A DNA stretch of 51,761 nucleotides from positions 1 to 51,761 of the forward strand of contig CAYQUO010000020.1 in the NCBI GenBank assembly GCA_964420835.1, given 5' to 3'. Source of the DNA: CAYQUO01 sp964420835. GTDB lineage: Bacteria > Chloroflexota > Anaerolineae > Anaerolineales > Anaerolineaceae. Each line of letters begins with the position of its first letter. Position 1 is the stretch's first letter. Positions 26,170-32,846 of the stretch are shown here, piece by piece. Below the pieces are notes generated by a model, which was not told the origin of the DNA, searched no databases, and saw nothing but the letters and a program-made list of their open reading frames with translations. A program made the position numbers and the translations under genes.

Positions 26170-28146
26170 ATGGTAAGCATTACAATGGATGGAAAAACCT
26201 TTGATGTGCCTGAAGGTATTACAGTTTTGAACGCAGCCAGAATGGCTGGAATCGACATTCCAACTCTTTGCGACCACCCGGAAGTGTCTCCCTATGGTGG
26301 ATGCCGGATTTGTTTGGTTGAAGTAGAAGGAATGCGCACACTTCAACCTTCCTGCACATTTCCGGTTAGTCAAAACATGGTGATCCATACAAATACAAAA
26401 CGGGTTCACGAAGCAAGGAACTTTGTCCTCACATTAATATTCAGCGAGAGAAATCACTTCTGCCCATATTGTCAGGTTAGCGGGGGTGATTGTGAATTGC
26501 AAAATGCCGCTTATGCGGAGGGGATGACCCATTGGCCCCTTCAGCCTAATTGGCAAGCCTACCCTGTTGATGCATCCCACAAGTATTTTGTACTGGAACA
26601 TAACCGGTGCATATTATGTCGACGTTGCGTTCGTGCCTGTTCAGAACTTGTTGGGAACCATACACTAGGTTTTGAAGAAAGGGGATACAACAGCCTTTTG
26701 GTTGCAGATCTTGGGGTTCCACTGGGTGAGAGTTCCTGTATATCCTGCGGAACTTGTGTTCAAATTTGTCCAACCGGAGCACTTATAGATCGGATAAGTG
26801 CATATAGAGGTCGTGACACCCAAGGCGAACACCACAAGACAGTTTGCGTGGGCTGCAGTATCGGATGCACTTTGGATGTAATAACCCGAGATAACAACGT
26901 AATCCGCATCGATGGTATATGGGGAGAAGGACACAACCGTGGAGTCCTTTGCAAGACCGGAAGATGGATTCCAATGTTCGAAACCAGAGATCGGGTTAAG
27001 ACCCCCATGATGCGCAAGGATGGTAAACTTAAAGCCTGTACCTGGGAAGATGCTCTCAATGCAGTCGCCTTAAAACTAAAACCCATGGCAGGGATGAAGA
27101 AGGATGGAATTGCCGCTATTGTTTCCACACGTTTAACAACGGAAGCCTTATTCCTATTCAAACAACTATTTAACAACCATCTTCAAAGTGAGGTGGTCAC
27201 CTCTATTGAGGAGGGACAAGGCACCGCGATCCCAGCTCGAATTGCCGAAGAACTCGGCAAACCTTTTGAAGGCAAAATTGCCGAAATACATGATTCTGAC
27301 TGTGTGGTTGTCGCCTTTGAAGACTTGGTTGATTACCACGAAGTGATCGGTTTTTATGTAAAACGCATCGTTCCAAACCAAGCCCAATTAATCCTTTTAA
27401 ACACTTTCGACAATAAACTGTCTTCAATCGCCACTCTAAATTTAAATGGTAAAAAAGGATCAGAAACTTTTCTATTAAATGGATTATTATCCGCGTTGAA
27501 GCAGGCGGAAAAATCCAGGGATGTTTCAAATGGCAATGCCGATTTGGCGACTGCGTCATCAAAATCCGGAATAAAAAGTGAAGATTTCTTAAAAGCTGCA
27601 ATGATACTTAAAGCTTCAAAAAAACCGGTTATCATTTTCGGCGCAAACCTGTTAAGCAGTGGGGACTCCCAGGCACAAAAATCTTTGTTGACACTTGCAC
27701 AACTCACTAAAAGCACCCTGATTAATATCAAGGGTGGGGCTAACAGTATGGCAGCCGCACAATACGAACTGGAAAAATCCATTGAGCCTGGTGGAAAACA
27801 GGTGTTCTTCGTCTCGCTAGGCGATGATGAACCTTCACAGCGTCTTTTAGAAAAAGTTAAAGATGCTGAATTCCTTGTTGTTGCAGCCAGTTATACCTCC
27901 CAATTAACAGCCAGGGCGGATGTTATTTTACCCGTGTCCATATGGACAGAAGAAGAAGGGCATTACCTGAACATGGAAGGCTCATTACAAAAAGCATCTG
28001 CATCGATCAAATCGGACGATGACATTTGGTCGAACAGGCAACTATTGATTACACTTGCAGAAAAACTTGGTCACAAGATTTCTGATAAAGGCTGGAAAGA
28101 GGAATTGCTACAAAGAACTCCTTCGGTAAGTATTACCGAAATTTAA
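26170..28146 (+). CDS. HoxU/NuoG-like multi-cluster Fe-S subunit
   Basis: A 658-aa electron-transfer subunit. In order: [2Fe-2S] Cys34, 45, 48, 62; His-Cys cluster His96, Cys98, 101, 108 in ERNHFCPYC, which resembles HoxU; two [4Fe-4S] sets Cys147/150/153/157 and Cys190/193/196/200; a fifth set Cys226/229/233/261 of the molybdopterin-oxidoreductase type; then a molybdopterin-like domain to the end. There is no Cys or Sec at the catalytic position and the C-terminal cofactor-binding domain seems absent, so it is not a formate dehydrogenase but a NuoG-like wire. It would link the flavin modules to HoxY. NuoG is usually longer (about 700-900 aa) and HoxU much shorter. Confidence 0.9.
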   Translation: MVSITMDGKTFDVPEGITVLNAARMAGIDIPTLCDHPEVSPYGGCRICLVEVEGMRTLQPSCTFPVSQNMVIHTNTKRVHEARNFVLTLIFSERNHFCPYCQVSGGDCELQNAAYAEGMTHWPLQPNWQAYPVDASHKYFVLEHNRCILCRRCVRACSELVGNHTLGFEERGYNSLLVADLGVPLGESSCISCGTCVQICPTGALIDRISAYRGRDTQGEHHKTVCVGCSIGCTLDVITRDNNVIRIDGIWGEGHNRGVLCKTGRWIPMFETRDRVKTPMMRKDGKLKACTWEDALNAVALKLKPMAGMKKDGIAAIVSTRLTTEALFLFKQLFNNHLQSEVVTSIEEGQGTAIPARIAEELGKPFEGKIAEIHDSDCVVVAFEDLVDYHEVIGFYVKRIVPNQAQLILLNTFDNKLSSIATLNLNGKKGSETFLLNGLLSALKQAEKSRDVSNGNADLATASSKSGIKSEDFLKAAMILKASKKPVIIFGANLLSSGDSQAQKSLLTLAQLTKSTLINIKGGANSMAAAQYELEKSIEPGGKQVFFVSLGDDEPSQRLLEKVKDAEFLVVAASYTSQLTARADVILPVSIWTEEEGHYLNMEGSLQKASASIKSDDDIWSNRQLLITLAEKLGHKISDKGWKEELLQRTPSVSITEI

Positions 28147-28169
28147 TGGTTACATGAAAAGGAGACAAA

Positions 28170-28712
28170 ATGGGAAAACCTAAAATCTCTTCAGACTGGT
28201 TGGCAGGTTGTGCTGGTTGCCATATGTCATTGTTGGATATCGATGAACGTATTCTTAAGGTAATAGAATTGGTTGACCTTCGGGCGACACCCATCACCGA
28301 TCTAAAAGAGCCAGATGAGACTGGCGTGGATGTTGGAATACTCGAAGGTGGAATCAATACCACGACCAATGAAGAAGTTGCTCAAAAAATGCGTAAACGA
28401 TGCAAGATATTGGTTGCGCTTGGCGATTGTGCTGTTTTTGGCGGTGTTCCAGCGATGAGGAATTTCTTCGAACTTGAGGATGCATTGCGTCGGGCGTATG
28501 TTGAAACAGAAAGCACCGATGAAAATGGCAAGATCCCCAATGACCCGGAACTGGGGACACCAACAAAAGTTAGAGCAGTTCATGAGGTTGTCCCCGTGGA
28601 TGTATTTGTGCCGGGGTGCCCGCCTGATGCAGATGTGATTTTTCATGTCATAAGCGAACTAGCCCAAGGGCGGGTTCCTGTCCTTAAAGATAATTTGCTA
28701 CACTGGCATTAG
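28170..28712 (+). CDS. hoxY: [NiFe]-hydrogenase small subunit HoxY
   Basis: A 180-aa small subunit holding only the proximal [4Fe-4S] cluster, with ligands Cys14 and Cys17 (GCAGCHMS), Cys87 (GDCAVFGG) and Cys150 (PGCPPD). There is no Tat signal and no medial or distal cluster domain, so the enzyme is cytoplasmic and fits group 3 (bidirectional, NAD-coupled) hydrogenases. AAAAGGAG precedes the ATG. It is followed by the large subunit 9 nt downstream. Confidence 0.95.
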   Translation: MGKPKISSDWLAGCAGCHMSLLDIDERILKVIELVDLRATPITDLKEPDETGVDVGILEGGINTTTNEEVAQKMRKRCKILVALGDCAVFGGVPAMRNFFELEDALRRAYVETESTDENGKIPNDPELGTPTKVRAVHEVVPVDVFVPGCPPDADVIFHVISELAQGRVPVLKDNLLHWH

Positions 28713-28721
28713 GAGTCTGAG

Positions 28722-30152
28722 ATGACAGCCCAAAAAATTACCATTGAACCCGTAACCAGGATTGAGGGTCACGCAAAGGTGACAATTCACCTTAACGACA
28801 ACGGTGGAGTTGATCATGCGTATTTTCATGTAAATGAATTTCGAGGATTTGAGAAGTTTTGCGAAGGCCGAATGGTCTTTGAAATGCCAAACATCACCCC
28901 TCGCATATGTGGTATTTGCCCAGTCAGCCATCACCTAGCAGCAGCAAAGGCAGCAGATGTGGTGTGTGGTGCTCCTCCACCCCGCACGGCGACATTATTA
29001 AGAGAATTAATGCATATGGGTCAGATCATACAATCCCATGGAATGCATTTCTTTGAATTGGCTGGGCCGGATTTTCTCCTTGGATTTGACGCTGACCCTG
29101 CCACAAGAAATGTAGTAGGGCTTGTTGCCGCAAACCCGGATTTAACAGTAAAGGCTGTTACTCTTCGAAAATTTGGCCAAGAAATTATTCGGCTTGTCGG
29201 CGGGAGACGCATTCATCCAACCTTTGCCGTAGCAGGAGGTGTTAATAAAGCCTTGTCTATGGCAGATAGGGAGCAGATACTTTCAGGCATCGATGATGCC
29301 ATTCAAACAATTCAACTTGGCATCAGTGTGATTAAAGATTGGGTTTCAAAGAATCAGGAAGATGTAAATAAATTTGCTGTCTTAAAATCTGGATATATGG
29401 GTCTTGTCACACCTGATAACGGCCTTGAACTTTACGATGGAGATATAAGGTTAATTGATAGAAACGGGATTCAACTGGAAAAGTTCAATGGCCAAAATTA
29501 CCTTGATTACATTGCTGAACATGTTGAGAACTGGTCGTATCTCAAATTTCCTTATTATAAAAAATTAGGATGGCCGGAAGGTGTATATCGGGTTGGACCC
29601 TTAGGCCGTTTGAACGCGGTCGATAAAATTGATACCCAATTGGCAAATAATGAGTTAAAGATATGGAAATCAATTAATGGTGGCAAACCCGTCGAGAACA
29701 CCCTTTATTTCCACTACGCACGTCTTATTGAGACTTTATTTGCAGCTGAGCGGGTTCGCATTTTATTAGATGATGAGGATATTCTCGGAACCGACATAAT
29801 TAATACCCATCACAATTTTCAAGGAAATGGTGTTGGTGTAATAGAAGCTCCCAGAGGCACATTATTTCACCACTATTGGGCAAATGAGCGCGGCCAACTC
29901 GAACGAGTCAACTTGATCGTTGCCACCGGCCACAACAACTGGGCAATGAGTTCGGCAGTTGACAGCGTGGCAAAAACTTACATAAACGGGCCTGAAATCA
30001 AAGAAGGATTGCTAAACAGGGTTGAAGCTGCGATCAGAGCCCACGATCCTTGTCTATCCTGTTCCACCCATGCAATCGGGAAGATGCCCCTTGTAATCGA
30101 GATTCAGGATACCAGTGGAAAAGTAATTAATACGATTGGCCGTTCACAATGA
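28722..30152 (+). CDS. hoxH: [NiFe]-hydrogenase large subunit HoxH
   Basis: The catalytic subunit, 476 aa, that interconverts H2 with protons and electrons. Active-site Cys pairs are RICGIC (Cys63, Cys66) and DPCLSC (Cys444, Cys447), the latter followed by STH450. The N-terminal EPVTRIEGHAKV motif is also present. A 26-residue C-terminal extension follows His450 and should be cut by the protease encoded next after Ni insertion. The pattern and HoxY partner place it in group 3, probably 3d or a relative. All metal ligands are intact. Confidence 0.96.
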   Translation: MTAQKITIEPVTRIEGHAKVTIHLNDNGGVDHAYFHVNEFRGFEKFCEGRMVFEMPNITPRICGICPVSHHLAAAKAADVVCGAPPPRTATLLRELMHMGQIIQSHGMHFFELAGPDFLLGFDADPATRNVVGLVAANPDLTVKAVTLRKFGQEIIRLVGGRRIHPTFAVAGGVNKALSMADREQILSGIDDAIQTIQLGISVIKDWVSKNQEDVNKFAVLKSGYMGLVTPDNGLELYDGDIRLIDRNGIQLEKFNGQNYLDYIAEHVENWSYLKFPYYKKLGWPEGVYRVGPLGRLNAVDKIDTQLANNELKIWKSINGGKPVENTLYFHYARLIETLFAAERVRILLDDEDILGTDIINTHHNFQGNGVGVIEAPRGTLFHHYWANERGQLERVNLIVATGHNNWAMSSAVDSVAKTYINGPEIKEGLLNRVEAAIRAHDPCLSCSTHAIGKMPLVIEIQDTSGKVINTIGRSQ

Positions 30153-30180
30153 GATAACACAATAATAAACATCACTTAAA

Positions 30181-30215
30181 TGGGGTTTTGATGAACAATC
30201 ATGATCAAGACCCCA
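30181..30215 (+). promoter_or_regulatory. Intergenic hairpin between hoxH and its protease gene
   Basis: TGGGGTTTTGAT (30181-30192) pairs with ATCAAGACCCCA (30204-30215) over 12 bp with one U-G pair and an 11-nt loop. Only TTTAC follows, so termination would be weak. It may attenuate or process the mRNA between structural and maturation genes. The ATG at 30191 lies inside the stem, which argues that translation starts at the ATG at 30230 instead. Confidence 0.6.
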
Positions 30216-30229
30216 TTTACATTATTATT

Positions 30230-30715
30230 ATGGACACCATTCAGAAATTAGTACTCGGGTATGGTAATGTGGATCGACAGGACGACGGCGTTGCGTGGTA
30301 CGTTATGATTCATACTGCCAAGCATCTAAAGATGCAAATTCCCAAAAACCCCGAGGAGGAATTCATTCATACAAAGAACTATAAATTTATTTTCCTGCCG
30401 CATTTAGTGCCAGAAATTGCAGAAACGATCTCTGAATACGATCAGGTATGTTTCATCGATGCCCACACAGGGAATATTCCATTTGATTTATTTTTTTCCA
30501 CCATAAATAAAGAATTCCACAAATCTCCCTTTACACATCATATGACTCCGGAAACCTGCCTCTATCTTGCCAATACCATATATAACGGATCAACGATCGG
30601 TACACTTTTGTCGATTCGTGGTTACCAATTCAATTTTTCAAGGCAATTATCCAGAAAAACAACCCGTTCAGCTAATAAGGCTGTCGAAAAACTTCTTGAA
30701 TGGTTGAAAGTGTAA
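30230..30715 (+). CDS. Hydrogenase maturation endopeptidase
   Basis: A HycI/HoxW-type protease of 161 aa that removes the C-terminal extension of HoxH. The signature LVLGYGNVDRQDDGVAWYV holds the conserved Asp that senses nickel; the family consensus is LGIGN-x4-DDG. FIDAHTG supplies the second ligand region. The ATG at 30230 puts the motif at the normal distance from the N-terminus; the longer frame from 30191 adds MNNHDQDPIYIII, which is unlike the family and overlaps a hairpin. The protein is fairly diverged but complete. Confidence 0.88.
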   Translation: MDTIQKLVLGYGNVDRQDDGVAWYVMIHTAKHLKMQIPKNPEEEFIHTKNYKFIFLPHLVPEIAETISEYDQVCFIDAHTGNIPFDLFFSTINKEFHKSPFTHHMTPETCLYLANTIYNGSTIGTLLSIRGYQFNFSRQLSRKTTRSANKAVEKLLEWLKV

Positions 30716-30779
30716 AGTGGATGATATCTCACAACATCGTATTCTGAAGTATCAGAAAACTCCAAGAATGATTTTTAAA

Positions 30780-30807
30780 TTGACAAATTACCTGCCATAT
30801 TATTAAT
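30780..30807 (+). promoter_or_regulatory. Possible promoter of the formate/nitrite channel gene
   Basis: A perfect TTGACA at 30780-30785 is followed after 16 bp by ATTAAT (30802-30807), a poor -10 (4 of 6). Transcription would start near 30814, close to the GAGGG ribosome site. It would allow the channel and later genes to be expressed apart from hoxYH. Confidence 0.4.
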
Positions 30808-30819
30808 AGATGAGGGAAG

Positions 30820-31719
30820 ATGAATACCACAAACTTAGACTCATTGATACCTGCAGAAATGGCCATAAAAGCGGAAGAAGTTGGAATTAAAAAAGCTGGC
30901 CTGGGATTTGGTCCCATGTTTGCCTTGGCGATCTTGGCTGGGGCTTTTATAGCATTGGGAGCGATTTTCGCGACCACCGTTTCTTCCGGTAGCATTGCCA
31001 TATACGGCGAAAGTGGCAGCCGAGCATTCTCAACAGGGTTACCCTATGGAATCGTTCGATTGTTATCAGGCCTGGCATTTACCCTTGGTTTAATCCTGGT
31101 GATTGTAGGCGGTGCTGAGTTATTCACTGGCAATAACCTGATTGTTATTGCTTTTAGCAGTGGGAAGGTAACCCTAATCTCTTTGCTTCGAAATTGGGTA
31201 ATTGTCTATTCTGGCAATTTTGTTGGCTCAGTTGTTACTGCCCTGATAATGTTTGTATCCGAGCAGTATAAGTTCGCTAATGGCGCGGTTGGATTAACGG
31301 CATTAACTATTGGTGAAAGTAAAACGAGCCTTGGATTTCTTCAGGCCATTGCCCTGGGAATCATGTGTAACGCAATGGTTTGCATGGCCGTATGGATGTG
31401 CTACAGCGCACGGACAACAACTGATAAAATCCTTTCCATAATCCCACCTATTGCAGGATTTGTAGCTTCAGGTTTTGAGCACAGTGTAGCAAATATGTAC
31501 TTCATCCCAATAGCATTATTTATTAAATATTGGGGATCATCTGATTTTTTTAACCTTATCAATAAAACTCCGGGGAATTTTCCAAGCCTGACATTAAATA
31601 ATTTTTTCACAAACAACCTCATCCCGGTAACTATCGGGAATATTATTGGAGGGGTTCTTCTGGTCGGTTTATTCTACTGGTACATATATTTAAAACAGAA
31701 GCAAAGCACGATAAAATAA
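30820..31719 (+). CDS. Formate/nitrite transporter family channel
   Basis: A 299-aa integral membrane protein with six hydrophobic segments (about 28-55, 70-98, 115-143, 165-195, 200-235, 260-290) typical of the FNT family. GGAELFTGNNLIVIAFSSGK is the family signature and GFEHSVANMYFIP holds the central His that lines the pore. A cytoplasmic N-terminal helix precedes the first segment. FNT channels carry formate, nitrite or hydrosulfide; FocA-like formate flow is the natural guess beside a hydrogenase, but no formate dehydrogenase is encoded in this window. Confidence 0.9.
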   Translation: MNTTNLDSLIPAEMAIKAEEVGIKKAGLGFGPMFALAILAGAFIALGAIFATTVSSGSIAIYGESGSRAFSTGLPYGIVRLLSGLAFTLGLILVIVGGAELFTGNNLIVIAFSSGKVTLISLLRNWVIVYSGNFVGSVVTALIMFVSEQYKFANGAVGLTALTIGESKTSLGFLQAIALGIMCNAMVCMAVWMCYSARTTTDKILSIIPPIAGFVASGFEHSVANMYFIPIALFIKYWGSSDFFNLINKTPGNFPSLTLNNFFTNNLIPVTIGNIIGGVLLVGLFYWYIYLKQKQSTIK

Positions 31720-31746
31720 TAATCCTTTGATGTAAATTGGAACGAA

Positions 31747-31763
31747 TGACACCTAAAATGTCA
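31747..31763. promoter_or_regulatory. Dyad TGACA-N7-TGTCA upstream of hypA
   Basis: A perfect inverted repeat, TGACA (31747-31751) and TGTCA (31759-31763) with a 7-nt spacer, lies 37 bp before the hypA -10. Size and place suit a dimeric regulator. I could not assign a known factor. Confidence 0.4.
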
Positions 31764-31799
31764 CATTTACCATTTTTACTTATTCTACCTTTTTTGTAT

Positions 31800-31805
31800 T
31801 ATAAT
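31800..31805 (+). promoter_or_regulatory. -10 element of the hyp operon, possibly leaderless
   Basis: A perfect TATAAT at 31800-31805 ends 7 nt before the hypA ATG at 31813, so the transcript would begin at or beside the start codon. No Shine-Dalgarno precedes hypA. The -35 region is weak (TTTTAC about 20 bp upstream). The arrangement resembles the kinase promoter at 154-168. Confidence 0.55.
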
Positions 31806-31812
31806 TAATTTG

Positions 31813-32157
31813 ATGCATGAATTATCAGTCACAGAAAATATTCTCGAGATCGCTACACGCTACGCAACACAAGCCAACGCTCAAAAAATTACGGACATTC
31901 ACATCGTAATCGGCCAATTATCAAGCATTATTGATGATTCGGTTCAATTTTATTGGGACATCATTAGCAAAGACACCATTGGCAAAGGAGCAAAACTCCA
32001 TTTCAGACGAATTCCGGCCAAATTAGAATGTATTGACTGCGGTTGCACATATGAAATCGAGGAACAACTAATACCGTGCCCAGAGTGCAGGTCGATTCAT
32101 ATCAACCTGATCTCAGGAGAAGAGTTTTGGTTAGATAGTATTGAAGTGGAAACCTAA
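31813..32157 (+). CDS. hypA: Hydrogenase nickel-insertion protein HypA
   Basis: A 114-aa nickel chaperone for [NiFe]-hydrogenase maturation. MHELSVTENI is the family start, with His2 as nickel ligand. The zinc site is formed by CIDC and CPEC (ECIDCGCTYE, LIPCPECRS). It is followed by hypB 8 nt downstream. The codon before the ATG is a TTG that could also start translation, but MHEL is invariant in the family, so the ATG at 31813 is used. Confidence 0.96.
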   Translation: MHELSVTENILEIATRYATQANAQKITDIHIVIGQLSSIIDDSVQFYWDIISKDTIGKGAKLHFRRIPAKLECIDCGCTYEIEEQLIPCPECRSIHINLISGEEFWLDSIEVET

Positions 32158-32165
32158 ATAAAACA

Positions 32166-32831
32166 ATGACTTCAGAAAGAATTCAAATTGTAGAAAAAAT
32201 ACTAGACGCGAACGATCAAGTTGCTGCATTGAATAGAGACCAGCTTGATCATTATGGGATTTTTGGGATTAATATCATGGCGTCTCCAGGAGCAGGAAAA
32301 ACCAGCCTGATTCTCCAGACCATAAAAGCTTTGAAAGATTCATTTCGAATTGCGGTAATCGAAGGCGATACAGCTCCTGTAACGATTGATTCACAGAAGA
32401 TTGCCGAGCAGGGTGTACCAGCAGTTCAAATTAACACTGGGGGTGATTGCCACTTGGATGCTGTTATGCTTTCACGCGGTTTGGGAAAATTGGTATTGGA
32501 GGATCTGGATTTATTAATTGTTGAAAATGTGGGGAATCTAATATGCCCTGCCGCATTCAACCTTGGAACGCATTGCAATGTATTAATTGCAAGCATTCCA
32601 GAAGGTGATGACAAACCATATAAATATCCAAATATATATCGCAACCTCCAGGCGGTAATAATCAACAAGATCGACCTATTACCTTATGTCAACTTTAACA
32701 TGGAATATTTTGAACAAGGGATAAAAATATTAAATCCGAAAGTGAATATTTTCAAAGTATCCTGTCAAACTGGTAAAGGCATTTCTAGTTGGATAGAATG
32801 GTTGTCAGTAAAGCGGAATTCCACCGACTGA
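32166..32831 (+). CDS. hypB: Hydrogenase nickel-insertion GTPase HypB
   Basis: A 221-aa SIMIBI-class GTPase that drives nickel delivery with HypA. P-loop SPGAGKTS (40-47), switch motif EGDTAPVTIDSQKI, the metal-binding GGDCHLD and the guanine motif NKID are visible. The N-terminus has neither a His-rich stretch nor the CxxCGC nickel site of some HypB, so only the G-domain metal site remains. Length and gene order hypA-hypB are standard. Confidence 0.96.
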   Translation: MTSERIQIVEKILDANDQVAALNRDQLDHYGIFGINIMASPGAGKTSLILQTIKALKDSFRIAVIEGDTAPVTIDSQKIAEQGVPAVQINTGGDCHLDAVMLSRGLGKLVLEDLDLLIVENVGNLICPAAFNLGTHCNVLIASIPEGDDKPYKYPNIYRNLQAVIINKIDLLPYVNFNMEYFEQGIKILNPKVNIFKVSCQTGKGISSWIEWLSVKRNSTD

Positions 32832-32846
32832 TGATAAGCGTTGACC

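Noticed and set aside
26170..28146. Annotation as the catalytic subunit of a formate dehydrogenase.
   Set aside because: The molybdopterin-type domain has no Cys or Sec at the catalytic position and appears to lack the C-terminal cofactor-binding domain.
20657..28146. Annotation of the NuoE/F/G-like genes as part of respiratory complex I.
   Set aside because: No NuoA-D or H-N genes are present, and the genes lead directly into hoxYH.
30191..30229. The earlier ATG of the hydrogenase protease.
   Set aside because: It lies within a 12-bp hairpin and gives an N-terminal extension unlike the family.
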